Origin: Oxalobacteraceae bacterium AB_14
GTDB taxonomy: Bacteria; Pseudomonadota; Gammaproteobacteria; Burkholderiales; Burkholderiaceae_D
DNA: 64,000 bases
Direction: 5' to 3'
Assembly (NCBI GenBank): GCA_000381565.1
Contig: KB906724.1
Span: 3,369,020 to 3,433,019 of the forward strand
Part shown: positions 9,852 through 19,628 of the stretch, one piece after another
Layout: each line of letters starts with the position of its first letter
How positions within the stretch are numbered: position 1 is the first letter of the stretch
Notes under the pieces: model-generated
Told to the model about the DNA's origin: nothing
The model's database searches: none
What the model saw: only the letters and a program-made list of their open reading frames with translations
Translations under genes and position numbers: made by a program

Positions 9852-12202
9852 TGCTTGCTCCCCGACACAAAGCTCACCAACTCCTTGAGTAAACCATCGG
9901 TTTCGGCTTCAAGCGCTAGGATTTCGTCAGTAACTTCCTTCAGACTCCGCACCGGCTTATGCTGGTAGAAATATTTATTAAAGCTGATCTCGTAACCCAC
10001 CACGGTCTTGTCGATAGCGATCCATGCCTCATGGACATGCGGACGCACTTCACGAATGAAGTAATCGTGGATCACACTGGACGCGGACAGGCTAGTATCG
10101 AGCGCCAATGGCACGTTTTCGGTATCTCGGAGTTCACTGTCCGACTCGTACTCAATGTACTCGCCGAGCGATGTTTCTACATAGCCATAGTCGCGCAGCT
10201 TCTCGGGAGTAGTACCGAGTTGCAACAGCAGATCGGCCCGCTTAGCGGCATTGAGCTTGTGGACCTTCTTGATAACCTTTTTGGCCCGTTCATCACGCCA
10301 ACTGATCGCGTTGAGGATTTGCTTGCGGGCAGGTGCGGCGAGCTTCAGGCCCAGCGTTTTGAGGGCGTCATCGACGATACCCTCAATGTTGTTGAAGTCC
10401 AGGAATTCGCCAGGGCCAATCTTCTCAGCCAGTTGCAGGGCGGATCGCATGATGTCGCGTTGCTCACGCCATGTGATCACGGAGAATATTTCCTTGCGAT
10501 TCTTGGGTGAGAGGGCAATCTCTTCTTGCTCAAGGTGGGCTTCGATTGCTTCGCTGTACGATTTTAGGTCAATGTACACCTCGTCGCCGTATTTGCCATA
10601 AACCCACTCCATGATGTCCCGCATACCCGGTGTGAAGCGCAACGTGGCAATGCGCGCAGGGCTGAACTGCGCAGCCAATCGCAGCGGGCGTTCAACCGTA
10701 ACCTTGTAATAACCGAACTCTCGATTGTTGAAGACTTTGGAAATGCCTTCTCTCGGCATATTCAAATACAGCTGAGTAATCCGGTGAATGTGCTCGTCAT
10801 TAAGCTCGCAGTTCTTCTCACCTAAATTCTTACGCAACTTCTGATACAAATTACTGGCGTCGATCAACTGGACCTCGCCTTTACGCTTGTCGACTTTGTT
10901 GTTGGACAGAACCCAAACATACGTCGTGATGCCGGTATTGTAGAACAGGTTATTAGGCAACTGAATGATGGCTTCAAGATAATCGTTTTCGATAACGTGG
11001 CGACGAATATTGCTCTCGCCACTACCCGCATCCCCTGTAAACAGAGCTGAACCGTTATGGACCGAAGCGATGCGCGAGCCCATGGGACTGTCGCTTCGTC
11101 GCTTCATTTTATTCACCATCTCCATCATGAACAGGAGTTGACCGTCTGACGAACGCGGGATTGCAGCATAGAAATCGTATTCCTGCGCCGTATAGTCAGA
11201 AAGGTTCACTTGGAATCGCAGGTCGATCACGTCCTTTCCATCCAAAATGCTCTTCTGGTCGCTTTTCCAACTTTTACCGTAAGGTGGATTCGTAAGCATA
11301 AAGTCGAAACGCGTACCCGAAAAATCATCAGTCGCCAACGTAGATCCAAACTTGATATTTTCCGGGTCGTTGCCCTTAATCATCATGTCAGACTTACAGA
11401 TCGCATAAGTTTCGGGGTTCACTTCCTTGCCGTAAAGGAATACTCCTACTTTCGCCTTGATTTCACCTTCCGGGTCGGTGATAAAGTCCTGCGATTCAGT
11501 CAGCATGCCCCCACTCCCGCAGGCGGGGTCGTAGATGGTCAGCGGATTGGGCAACTGACTTCTGACTGGAATGAAGACCAGATTCGTCATGAGCTTGATA
11601 ACCTCACGGGGTGTGAAGTGTTCACCCGCCTCTTCGTTATTTTCTTCATTGAACTTGCGGATCAATTCTTCGAAGACGTAGCCCATGCCCAAGTTGGACA
11701 GCCCCGGCTGAGTGCGCCCATCCGGGCCTTTGCGGTCGTTTGGGCTGAGATTTATTTCGTCAGATACGAACTTCTCGATTACGTCATGTAGCACATCCGA
11801 CTGCGCCATCTTGCGAATCTGATTACGCAGGTCAAACTTCTCAACAATTTCTTTTACGTTATCTGAAAATCCATCTAAGTAGTTCTTCAGGTTTGCTTCC
11901 AGCTGGGATGGATTGCCTAGAAGAGATTTTAAGGTGAAACGAGAAGTGTTATAGAAGACGTAGCCGGATGCCTCGCGCAAGCCATGTGGATCAAGGTCGG
12001 CCATTTCCACATCATCGCGCTGAAAACGAACCTCTTCAAGCACTGCCAATTTAGTGGGCTCCAACAAGCAGTCCAGGCGACGCAAGACAAACATTGGCAA
12101 AATAACATCGCGATACTTTCCACGTACGAATACATCCCGGAGACAGTCATCTGCGATAGACCATATGAAGTTGATAATCTTGTTGTGAACTGAGTGATCC
12201 AT
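9848..12202 (-). CDS. hsdM: Type I restriction-modification DNA methyltransferase HsdM
   Basis: An N6-adenine methyltransferase of 784 residues. An N-terminal helical HsdM domain precedes the AdoMet-binding motif DPACGSGGMLT and the catalytic NPPYGKSW motif. A C-terminal extension of about 250 residues contains mixed helical segments and makes it longer than the common 500-residue HsdM. It is the first gene of the leftward operon hsdM, DUF262 remnant, hsdS, hsdR, two-TM protein. With HsdS it should form an active modification enzyme. The ribosome binding site is weak (AAGAAG, spaced long). Confidence 0.96.
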   Translation of the reverse strand: MDHSVHNKIINFIWSIADDCLRDVFVRGKYRDVILPMFVLRRLDCLLEPTKLAVLEEVRFQRDDVEMADLDPHGLREASGYVFYNTSRFTLKSLLGNPSQLEANLKNYLDGFSDNVKEIVEKFDLRNQIRKMAQSDVLHDVIEKFVSDEINLSPNDRKGPDGRTQPGLSNLGMGYVFEELIRKFNEENNEEAGEHFTPREVIKLMTNLVFIPVRSQLPNPLTIYDPACGSGGMLTESQDFITDPEGEIKAKVGVFLYGKEVNPETYAICKSDMMIKGNDPENIKFGSTLATDDFSGTRFDFMLTNPPYGKSWKSDQKSILDGKDVIDLRFQVNLSDYTAQEYDFYAAIPRSSDGQLLFMMEMVNKMKRRSDSPMGSRIASVHNGSALFTGDAGSGESNIRRHVIENDYLEAIIQLPNNLFYNTGITTYVWVLSNNKVDKRKGEVQLIDASNLYQKLRKNLGEKNCELNDEHIHRITQLYLNMPREGISKVFNNREFGYYKVTVERPLRLAAQFSPARIATLRFTPGMRDIMEWVYGKYGDEVYIDLKSYSEAIEAHLEQEEIALSPKNRKEIFSVITWREQRDIMRSALQLAEKIGPGEFLDFNNIEGIVDDALKTLGLKLAAPARKQILNAISWRDERAKKVIKKVHKLNAAKRADLLLQLGTTPEKLRDYGYVETSLGEYIEYESDSELRDTENVPLALDTSLSASSVIHDYFIREVRPHVHEAWIAIDKTVVGYEISFNKYFYQHKPVRSLKEVTDEILALEAETDGLLKELVSFVSGSKQ

Positions 12203-12533
12203 TAGGGCGTAATCTTCTTAGGGTGCAGCCGAGGCCGTATGATTGTGAGCGTTTTTTCTAAATCTTGGCAAGGTTATACAACCATCTCGCCAACGGAGAA
12301 TTTTTGCTTGCGAATTGACAATAAATAAGTCTACTATTTTGTTGGCGACTGAACGTTGCTCACGTTCACTTGCCTTTCCCAGCGACTGCTTACTCTCAAA
12401 CAACAGTCGGGTTGAAAGGCAGTCAATGTACTGCGTTTGTCAATATTTTTCTAGTGGAAAACGGCGTGATTTTAATCTAGCTCCGTAATTGAACGATATT
12501 TAGGACAACACACGTGATAGGGCTCGTCGCACT
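12203..12533. other. Intergenic region between hsdM and the integrase gene
   Basis: About 330 bp between hsdM (leftward from 12202) and the 3' end of the integrase gene. It must carry the hsdM promoter. A short leftward ORF here (61 codons) has no recognisable content. I see no convincing repeat, RNA gene or attachment site. Confidence 0.4.
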
Positions 12534-13511
12534 TCACAATAAACTCGGAATTTTTCTCTTCGCCACAGGTCTAATGTAGCGCGCTAACATAACGTCAGAC
12601 CTATGCCCAGTCTGTTCCCTGATTTGATACGGCTGGAGCCCAATCAAAGCCGCTTCCGTGCAGTATCCGGCCCGAAGACTGTGGCCCGATACTCGCTTAG
12701 AAGCATCCTCGCCCGCCATCATACAGACAGAGGCTTTAACCACCAAAGCTACCGATTGTGGTGTGAGCGCTTTATCTCCCACAATCTGATCATGCCGACT
12801 GACAGGCCTGAACAACGGACCCGCTTCAATACCAGCGAGTTCGATCCAATTCTTCAAGGCCTTTACTGGGCAACGATTGCCCCGTGCATAGGGGATAAAC
12901 ACTGTTCTTCCAGCAGCTTCTTGATCTGTCTTGGACCGCCGAAGCAGCAGCTCCAGTCCATTGTCATAATGCGTCATGTCCTCATATCGCAAGGCCACCA
13001 GTTCCGAGCGCCGGAATGCCCCCGCGAAGCCAATCAGTAAGAGCGCCTTGTCACGCGCGGCCTTCAGGGGTAATTGCTGTTCAATATGGACCATCATTTC
13101 AAGCAGGTCATCTTTGACCAAGGCCGTCACGCGCCGCTGCTTTGTACCCATGGTGCGGCGGATACCTTGTACGGTCCGCTTGACGAGGTTGTCCATCGCT
13201 GGCGATGGCATGCCGATATCGGCATGCGCCCGATGAATCGCAATCAGACGATGTTGAAGCGTGGCGACCGCAAGAGTTCCGGCAAAGCTGGCCAGGTACT
13301 CGGCAACCATGGACGCTGTCGCCGGGATAGCGCCGCCGTGTTGCTTGAAATGACGAATGTCCGCGTCATATGACCGTGTGGTGGCAAGCGACTGTGCCGC
13401 CGCTGAATAGCTAGCCACAAGCGACGACGGCGCTGCCTGCTGCGATTGATGCGGCATCTTGGTGCTAACTGGTTGCAGCGAGTGTGCAGAAGGTTTTTTG
13501 GAGGTTTTCAT
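12534..13511 (-). CDS. Tyrosine recombinase (phage-integrase family)
   Basis: A site-specific recombinase of 325 residues from the ATG at 13511; a TTG start at 13553 is also possible. The N-terminal SAM-like DNA-binding region (about 40-130) precedes the catalytic domain. The catalytic domain shows Arg in GAFRRSELVALR, the HxxR motif in GHSLRAGY, the third-box His in TGHRSDVML and the nucleophile Tyr in ARYIRP. It lies at the junction between the restriction block and the trb operon. It could have inserted that block, or resolve multimers of the element. No attachment site was found. Confidence 0.9.
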   Translation of the reverse strand: MKTSKKPSAHSLQPVSTKMPHQSQQAAPSSLVASYSAAAQSLATTRSYDADIRHFKQHGGAIPATASMVAEYLASFAGTLAVATLQHRLIAIHRAHADIGMPSPAMDNLVKRTVQGIRRTMGTKQRRVTALVKDDLLEMMVHIEQQLPLKAARDKALLLIGFAGAFRRSELVALRYEDMTHYDNGLELLLRRSKTDQEAAGRTVFIPYARGNRCPVKALKNWIELAGIEAGPLFRPVSRHDQIVGDKALTPQSVALVVKASVCMMAGEDASKRVSGHSLRAGYCTEAALIGLQPYQIREQTGHRSDVMLARYIRPVAKRKIPSLL

Positions 13512-13750
13512 GTTTGCTTTCGGTAGTGACCATAAAGCGTTATCGATAGTCAAATGTCACTTAGCACGGGCGACAACTTCTGTGTAGCGCCAAACTGCAT
13601 GCAATTCTAGTTTCAGCGATCGCAGGCCGTTCGAAATACAGCCGATAACCTCATCCGACGCCAATGTCCGATAATGATCCATTATTAGGCCACCAACGCA
13701 AGCACATAGTCACGACGCGATAGTCGATCACATGCTAACTTCACGCCGGT

Positions 13751-13763
13751 TTTAGCAGCTAAA
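13751..13763. promoter_or_regulatory. KorB-type operator upstream of trbA
   Basis: TTTAGCAGCTAAA is a 13-bp palindrome around a central base. It matches the RK2 KorB operator consensus TTTAGCSGCTAAA except for A at the centre. It lies immediately before the AAGGAGG ribosome site of trbA, the expected place for global repression of mating-pair formation genes. A korB gene is in this window (47081-48094). Confidence 0.75.
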
Positions 13764-13778
13764 TTAAGGAGGAACAAC

Positions 13779-14150
13779 GTGTACAGTCTCATCTTCTTTA
13801 CCAATGTGTTAAGGCTACTCGATGAGCGCGGGATTACAAAGTACGAACTAGCTGATCAGGCAGGCATTTCCATATCGTTCTTGTCGGACCTGACCAATGG
13901 CAAAGCCAATCCATCCCTAAAAATCATGGAGTCCATCGCGCAGGCACTAAATGAGCCCTTGCCAGCTTTGCTCGAAACAACGGACCTCGACCGTCAATCG
14001 ATTTCAATGCTGTCAGCCAATCTACCTTCAACATCCCTACCAGCGGGCTACATCAGAGCTTCTGCCATCCTCACTGAGTATCAAGCATTCACTGTACAGC
14101 AGTGGGATCAAGCCAATCGGCAACTGATTTCCCAAACACAAAAAAAGTAA
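13779..14150 (+). CDS. trbA: TrbA-like transcriptional regulator (XRE HTH)
   Basis: The 123-residue protein has an N-terminal XRE helix-turn-helix (KYELADQAGISISFLSDLTNGKANPS) and a C-terminal segment (YIRASAILTEYQAFTVQQWD) characteristic of IncP TrbA/Kor-type regulators. RK2 TrbA has a similar length and position, just before trbB, and represses tra and trb promoters. The start is a GTG at 13779 with a near-perfect AAGGAGG eight bases upstream. A KorB operator-like palindrome sits directly before it, so TrbA and KorB would act together to keep transfer genes low. Confidence 0.82.
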   Translation: MYSLIFFTNVLRLLDERGITKYELADQAGISISFLSDLTNGKANPSLKIMESIAQALNEPLPALLETTDLDRQSISMLSANLPSTSLPAGYIRASAILTEYQAFTVQQWDQANRQLISQTQKK

Positions 14151-14169
14151 GCACTTTTTGCTCAGCGCC

Positions 14170-14194
14170 ATGCCCAATGCTCCAAAATGGGCAT
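14170..14194. repeat. Inverted repeat between trbA and trbB
   Basis: Arms ATGCCCA (14170-14176) and TGGGCAT (14188-14194) surround an 11-nt AT-rich loop. The hairpin lacks a T-tract, so a classical terminator is unlikely. An operator or attenuator in front of trbB is possible. Confidence 0.35.
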
Positions 14195-14284
14195 AACGTT
14201 TGTGCAGGGTCAAACCGCTGAGATTTTCACGATATAGCCTTTGATTGTGTGACATCACGTTCACGCAGCAAAGGTATATCGATC

Positions 14285-15244
14285 ATGGCTGATGCAGAAG
14301 ATTTCTCGACGCTAAAGGATCGGGCTAAGAAGAAGCTCGAACGCGACATGGGGCCGCTGCTCCTGGCTGCGCTGCACGATCCTAAAACAGTCGAAGTCAT
14401 GCTCAATGCCGATGGGCGCCTGTGGCAAGAGCGACTGGGCGAATCAATGAAGTGCATCGGCACGCTGCGTATGGCGCAAGCCGAGGCAATCATCAAAACA
14501 GTGGCCGGATACCACGGAAAGGAAGTCACTCGTGGCAAGCCAACACTGGAAGGCGAGCTGCCACTGGACGGCTCGCGATTCGCTGGACAGCTCCCCCCGA
14601 TCGTCTCATCCCCGACGTTCGCTATCCGCAGGAAAGCTATCGCCATCTTCACGCTGGAACAGTATGTGGCAAACGGCATCCTGTCGTCCGCTCACTACGC
14701 CGCCATTCGGCAGGCGGTAGCCACGCACCGGAATATTCTTGTAGTCGGCGGCACCGGATCGGGCAAGACCACCCTGGTCAACGCCATCATCAACGAGATG
14801 GTGAGCTTCGATCCTTCCGAACGGATATTCATCATCGAGGATACGGGCGAGATTCAGTGCGCTGCAGAGAATTTCGTGCAGTACCACACCACGTCCGATG
14901 TGACAATGACCGCCCTGCTCCGCACCACCCTTCGCATGCGGCCCGACCGCATTCTAGTCGGCGAGGTGCGTGGCCCCGAAGCACTTGATTTACTCGATGC
15001 CTGGAATACTGGACATGAGGGCGGTGCCGCCACCCTGCACGCAAACAATCCAGTCGCAGGATTGATCCGTCTGAAGTCGCTCATTACCCGCAACGAATCC
15101 GCTCCAACCGACATCGAGTCGCTGATTGGAGAAGTCGCTCACCTAATCGTCTACATAGCCAGGACACCTGAAGGTCGGGCCGTCCAGGAAGTACTCGCTG
15201 TAACCGGCTACACGGACGGCCACTACATCACCAACAATCTTTAA
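14285..15244 (+). CDS. trbB: TrbB, VirB11-like conjugation ATPase
   Basis: A hexameric traffic ATPase of 319 residues, matching RP4 TrbB in length. It powers pilus assembly and substrate transfer at the inner membrane. The Walker A is [10 protein letters not shown] (about residue 155), the Asp-box region [10 protein letters not shown], the Walker B region RILVGEVRG and the His box [13 protein letters not shown]. The ORF opens earlier, but the ATG at 14285 (MADAEDF) has an AAAGG element upstream and aligns with the family. It starts the long trb operon; trbC follows after an AAGGAGG ribosome site. Confidence 0.95.
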   Translation: MADAEDFSTLKDRAKKKLERDMGPLLLAALHDPKTVEVMLNADGRLWQERLGESMKCIGTLRMAQAEAIIKTVAGYHGKEVTRGKPTLEGELPLDGSRFAGQLPPIVSSPTFAIRRKAIAIFTLEQYVANGILSSAHYAAIRQAVATHRNILVVGGTGSGKTTLVNAIINEMVSFDPSERIFIIEDTGEIQCAAENFVQYHTTSDVTMTALLRTTLRMRPDRILVGEVRGPEALDLLDAWNTGHEGGAATLHANNPVAGLIRLKSLITRNESAPTDIESLIGEVAHLIVYIARTPEGRAVQEVLAVTGYTDGHYITNNL

Positions 15245-15257
15245 GGAGGCATTGATC

Positions 15258-15674
15258 ATGAATCAGCCGTTCCATCGCCATTCCGTCCAACGCGGGCAAG
15301 ATGCGCTGTCCCTAACTATTTTTCTGTTCGCTCTCTTGCTGGTATTGCTGATCCCATTGAATGCATCGGCCAGCGTGGGCACCGGCGGTTCCCTGCCCTA
15401 CGAAAGCTGGCTGGAAAATCTCCGGAACTCAGTCACGGGGCCAGTAGCCTTCACGCTGTCCATCGTCGGCATCGTCATCGCGGGCGGGGTCCTGATCTTC
15501 GGCGGAGATCTGAACGGCTTCTTCCGAACGCTGATCTTCCTTGTACTTGTCATGGCGCTGATCGTCGGTGCACAGAACGTGATGAGCACATTCTTCGCCC
15601 GTGGCGCGGTGGTAGCGATGTCGGACCATCACGCGCCGGATGGCGTAAGTATCGCAGGTAGCAGGAATGCCTAA
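15258..15674 (+). CDS. trbC: TrbC, VirB2-like pilin precursor
   Basis: A 138-residue pilin precursor. The long signal region ([20 protein letters not shown]) is followed by two hydrophobic helices ([19 protein letters not shown] and [17 protein letters not shown]). This is the classic TrbC layout. In RP4, TrbC is trimmed and cyclised by TraF, which is present here at 32011-32571. The ATG at 15258 follows AAGGAGG. The upstream TTG in the same frame is not needed. Confidence 0.93.
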   Translation: MNQPFHRHSVQRGQDALSLTIFLFALLLVLLIPLNASASVGTGGSLPYESWLENLRNSVTGPVAFTLSIVGIVIAGGVLIFGGDLNGFFRTLIFLVLVMALIVGAQNVMSTFFARGAVVAMSDHHAPDGVSIAGSRNA

Positions 15675-15676
15675 TC

Positions 15677-15988
15677 ATGGCCCTGCGTACGATACCGATC
15701 CGGAGGGCCGGCAACCGCACCAACCTGTTCATGGGTGGCGACCGTGAACTGGTGATGTTTGCCGGCCTGCTGGCCTTTGCGTTGATCTTCGCCGCGCAAG
15801 AGCTGCGGGCCACAGCGTTCGGTCTCACGCTGTGGTTCAGCACCTTGTATGCCTGCCGTCTTATGGCGAAGCACGATCCGAAGATGCGGCAGGTGTACTT
15901 GCGACACCGGAGATATGCGCGGTTCTATCCACCCCGCAGCACACCATTCCGCTCAAACTCCAGCAGCCAGGGGAGACAATACAAATGA
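15677..15988 (+). CDS. trbD: TrbD, VirB3-like inner-membrane protein
   Basis: The 103-residue protein has one hydrophobic hairpin (ELVMFAGLLAFALIFAAQEL and TAFGLTLWFSTLYACRLM), a conserved KHDPKM motif and a basic YLRHRRYARFY tail, the signature of TrbD/VirB3. VirB3 proteins work with the VirB4 ATPase and are sometimes fused to it. It overlaps trbE by 4 bp (ATGA at 15985-15988), so the two are translationally coupled. Confidence 0.92.
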   Translation: MALRTIPIRRAGNRTNLFMGGDRELVMFAGLLAFALIFAAQELRATAFGLTLWFSTLYACRLMAKHDPKMRQVYLRHRRYARFYPPRSTPFRSNSSSQGRQYK

Positions 15989-17886
15989 TCGAACAAGTCA
16001 CGATCGGCATATCCGCCTTTGGCAGTGCGATGCTGGCGATTTTGTCCGGCCGCATCAGATCCATCAACGCCGACACTCTGCTCAAAAAACACCGCAAGAC
16101 CGGGCCGTCAATGGCCGATCTGCTGATCTACGCTGCCGAAGTAGCGGACGGCGTCATTGTAGGGAAAAATGGTTCGTTCATGGCCGCTTGGGCATACAAA
16201 GGCGACGACAACGCAAGCAGCACTGACGAGTACCGGGAAAGAACATCCCTTCGTATCAGTCAGGCCACATCCAACCTCGGAAGCGGCTGGATGATACATG
16301 TGGACGCGGTGCGTCGTAACGCGCCGGGGTACGCTAACGCTGGCCTGTCGCAGTTTCCAGATTCTGTATCCGCCGCGATCGACGAGGAACGCCGCCGTCT
16401 CTTTGAAAAACTTGGCACGATGTACGAAGGCTATTTCGTACTGACGCTCACCTATCTCCCACCGCTCCTTGCGCAAAGCCGCTTCGTCGAGATGATGTTT
16501 GATGATGAAGCCAGCGCGCCAGACCACAAAGCGCGCACGTACGCACTAATCGACTACTTCCAGCGCGAGTGCATCAACGTCCAGTCGCGCCTATCGTCCG
16601 CACTGAAGCTCGAACGGCTCACGGGACACACGATAACAAACGAGGATGGATCGACAGTCACGCACGACGACTTTCTGCGATGGCTGCAGTTCTGCATTAC
16701 GGGATTGAATCATCCAGTGCAGCTGCCGACCAATCCGATGTACCTTGATGCCATCCTGGGTGGGCAGGAACTGCAGTCTGGTGTGGTGCCAAAGATCGGG
16801 CGAAAATTTATTCAGGTGGTTGCCATTGAAGGCTTTCCCTTGACATCGACGCCAGGCATGCTTACTGCACTTGGCGAACTGTCCTGCGAATACCGTTGGT
16901 CGTCCCGTTTCATTTTCCTGGACACGCATGAAGCCGTAGCACATCTGGATAAATTCCGGAAAAAATGGCGCCAAAAGATCAGAGGCTTCTTCGATCAGGT
17001 CTTCAACACTCATACAGGCCATATCGACAAGGACGCCGTGGATATGGTCGCCGACGCAGAGTCAGCTATCGCGGAAGTCAATAGCGGGCTCGTCGCGAAC
17101 GGATACTACACCAGCGTAGTGGTTCTGATGGACGAAGACAGAGAGCGTCTAGAAGCTGCCTCTCGCCAGGTGGAGAAAGCAATCAATCGGCTCGGGTTCG
17201 CCGCGCGCGTCGAAACCATCAACACCATGGAGGCCTACCTCGGTAGCCTGCCGGGCCATGGCGTTGAAAATGTACGCCGGCCACTGCTCAATACACTAAA
17301 CCTCGCGGACTTGCTGCCAACGAGCTCAATCTGGACAGGTCAGACAAAGGCCCCCTGCCCTCTGTACCCGCCAAACGCGCCAGCCCTTATGCAATGCGTC
17401 ACGCAAGGGGCCACACCGTTCTGGTTCAATTTACATGTGCGTGACCTCGCTCATACATTGATGTTCGGCCCTACACGCAGCGGGAAGTCTGCACATCTTG
17501 CCCTGATAGCGGCACAGCTGCGTCGATACCTAGGAATGACGATTTACATCTTTGAGAAAGGAATGTCGAGCTACCCAATCGCCAAGGCTGTCCGAGCAAG
17601 GCACTTCACTGTCGCCGGCGATGACGATAACCTCTCGTTCTGCCCACTCCAATTCCTGGCGTCGAAGGGTGATCGAGCATGGGCGATGGAATGGATCGAT
17701 ACGATACTGGCTTTGAACAACGTGGAAACAACGCCCGCCCAGCGAAATGAAATCGGTGAGGCGGTGATGAACATGCACGCCAGCGGCGCCAGGACACTAT
17801 CCGAATTCTCCGTGACGATCCAGGACCAGGCTATTCGCGAAGCTATTCGACAGTACACGGTCGATGGGTGTATGGGCTATCTGCTA
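15985..17886 (+). pseudogene. trbE: TrbE (VirB4 ATPase), N-terminal part, interrupted by IS630
   Basis: The first 634 codons of TrbE from the ATG at 15985, which overlaps trbD. The segment includes the VirB4 N-terminal domain and Walker A (FGPTRSGKSAHL, about residues 495-506). It runs into the IS630-like element at CTG-CTA|GTGG and ends after a few foreign codons. Walker B lies on the fragment at 18993. Removing the IS and one TA copy restores the frame as ...GYLL-DAEEDGLALSD..., giving about 845 residues, normal for TrbE. Loss of this energy-providing ATPase should abolish pilus formation unless supplied elsewhere. Confidence 0.94.
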
Positions 17887-18939
17887 GTGGCCTGTAACAA
17901 TCGAATCCGGAGTGATGCGTCTGCTTAAATCACAGTATTTCCATTTCACCGGCTTGGGCTCCTCGTTGTATTTTCTGATGTAGCGCATGAGCTTTCGCTT
18001 GAGGTCAGAAACGGAAGTGAAGACGCCACGGGCTATGACATCGCGCTCAATTTTTCCGAACCAAAGTTCGACCTGATTTAGCCAAGACGAGTAGGTTGGC
18101 GTGAAATGCATATGGACATTGGGATGCAGTTCTAGGAACGCGGTAACGAGCTTGGTCTTGTGTGCCGAGAGGTTGTCGGCAATGACGTGAATTTCTTTGC
18201 GCTTGGGCTGGCTGGCAACGATATCAGTGAGGAAAGCGACGAACTCGGCCGACGTATGGCTGGTCGCTGTTTTACCCAGCACCTCGCCCGTTTTGGTATT
18301 GAAGGCGGCATACAAGGACAGCGTCCCATGGCGGTAGTATTCAAACCCATGTCGTTCAGCGCGTCCCGGCGACAGCGGCAAGACCGGATCCTTACGGTTC
18401 AGTGCCTGAATAGCCGTCTTCTCGTCAACACAGAAGACGGCGGCATTCTGGGGCGGGTTCAGATAGAGGCCGATCACATCGGCCGCCTTGGTTTCAAAGT
18501 CAGGGTCGTTCGACGACAGGTAGCCTTCGAGTCGGTGGGGTTTGATTCCATGCTTGGCCCAGATGCGCGCAATCGTCATATGCGAAATACCGTCACCAAG
18601 TTCCGCAGCGAGCTTGCGGCTCGACCAATGCGTGGAGCCATCGGCAGGCTTGTGCTTCGTGGTCCGCGCAAGCACACGCGCCTCGACCTTGTCGGTGACC
18701 TTGAATCGCTCGCGCCCTGCATGGCGCGAATAAAGGCCCGCGAGTCGCTCGGCAGAAAAACGTTTGCTCCACAAGTCGATGAAGTCGTTGCAGCAGTCAA
18801 GTTTTCCCTGGATCTCTGCCCATGTGCATCCGTCGGACAGTAACAAAATCAAACGCGCGCGGCGCGCGACGTCAGCCCGAACGTTACGGGCCGAGACCTG
18901 TTGTTGAAGTTCCGTTCGCTCACTGTCGGTAAGTATCAT
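17884..18939 (-). CDS. IS630-family transposase
   Basis: The transposase has about 351 residues with N-terminal HTH domains (TWAEIQGKLDCCNDFIDLW and KLAAELGDGISHMTIARIW). The DDE core has Asp in CVDEKTAIQAL, Asp in HVIADNLSAHK and Glu in SWLNQVELWFG. Two starts are possible: ATG 18957 (MSKGDAM) or ATG 18939 (MILTDSE). The latter has AAGGGGGA just upstream. The stop codon TAG is completed by the TA target duplication and one trbE base outside the element. Confidence 0.93.
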   Translation of the reverse strand: MILTDSERTELQQQVSARNVRADVARRARLILLLSDGCTWAEIQGKLDCCNDFIDLWSKRFSAERLAGLYSRHAGRERFKVTDKVEARVLARTTKHKPADGSTHWSSRKLAAELGDGISHMTIARIWAKHGIKPHRLEGYLSSNDPDFETKAADVIGLYLNPPQNAAVFCVDEKTAIQALNRKDPVLPLSPGRAERHGFEYYRHGTLSLYAAFNTKTGEVLGKTATSHTSAEFVAFLTDIVASQPKRKEIHVIADNLSAHKTKLVTAFLELHPNVHMHFTPTYSSWLNQVELWFGKIERDVIARGVFTSVSDLKRKLMRYIRKYNEEPKPVKWKYCDLSRRITPDSIVTGH

Positions 18940-18990
18940 GGCGTCCCCCTTGGACATAATGATACTCCGTTTTTAATTGTTACAGTCCAC
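17887..18990 (-). mobile_element. IS630-family insertion sequence (1104 bp) in trbE
   Basis: The terminal inverted repeats read GTGGCCTGTAACAAT on the left and GTGGACTGTAACAAT (reverse complement) on the right, with one mismatch in 15. The element is flanked by TA dinucleotides at 17885-17886 and 18991-18992, the target duplication typical of the IS630-Tc1-mariner superfamily. It encodes one leftward transposase, opposite to trbE. A polar effect on trbF-trbN is possible. Confidence 0.95.
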
Positions 18991-18992
18991 TA

Positions 18993-19628
18993 GATGCCGA
19001 AGAAGATGGTTTAGCACTCAGCGATTTCACCGTGTTCGAAATTGAGGAGCTAATGAACTTGGGCGAAAAATACGCCCTACCGGTGCTCCTCTATCTTTTC
19101 CGCAGAGTCGAACGCAGCCTGAAAGGTCAACCTGCGGCAATCATCCTGGACGAGGCCTGGCTGATGCTCGGCCATAAAGTCTTCAGGGAGAAAATTCGGG
19201 TTTGGCTGAAGACACTCGCCAAAGCAAATTGCATGGTCATTCTGGCGACGCAGAATATCTCGGATGCCGCAAACTCCGGCATTCTGGATGTCATTGTCGA
19301 GTCAACTGCTACCAAGATCTTCCTGCCGAATATTTACGCTCGTGACGAAGACACCGCCGCGCTGTACAGGCGCATGGGTTTGAACAACCGCCAAATTGAA
19401 ATACTGGCATCGGCGATCCCCAAGAAGCAGTATTACTTCGTGTCCGAACAAGGGCGCCGTCTTTACGAATTGGCGCTTGGGCCTCTAGCGCTCGCGTTCA
19501 TGGGCGCCACCGACAAAGAGTCAATAGCGGCCATCAAGGCGCTGGAGGCAAAGCACGGCGACCGTTGGGTACACGAATGGCTTTCAGCTAGAGGACTCAG
19601 CCTCCAAGATTATGGGGTGAACCTATGA
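18993..19628 (+). pseudogene. trbE: TrbE (VirB4 ATPase), C-terminal part
   Basis: The last 211 codons of TrbE, starting DAEEDGLALSD directly after the IS. It contains the Walker B (AAIILDEAWLML), the motif VILATQNISDAANS and the conserved end of VirB4 proteins. A GTG at 19032 could give an isolated fragment, but without the Walker A it cannot hydrolyse ATP. Its stop overlaps the trbF start (ATGA). Confidence 0.93.

Noticed and set aside
11210..11791. 193-codon rightward ORF opposite hsdM
   Set aside because: Antisense to conserved methyltransferase motifs, without a ribosome site or recognisable domain.
12218..12403. 61-codon leftward ORF just upstream of hsdM
   Set aside because: No ribosome site, no protein-like pattern; more likely the hsdM promoter region.
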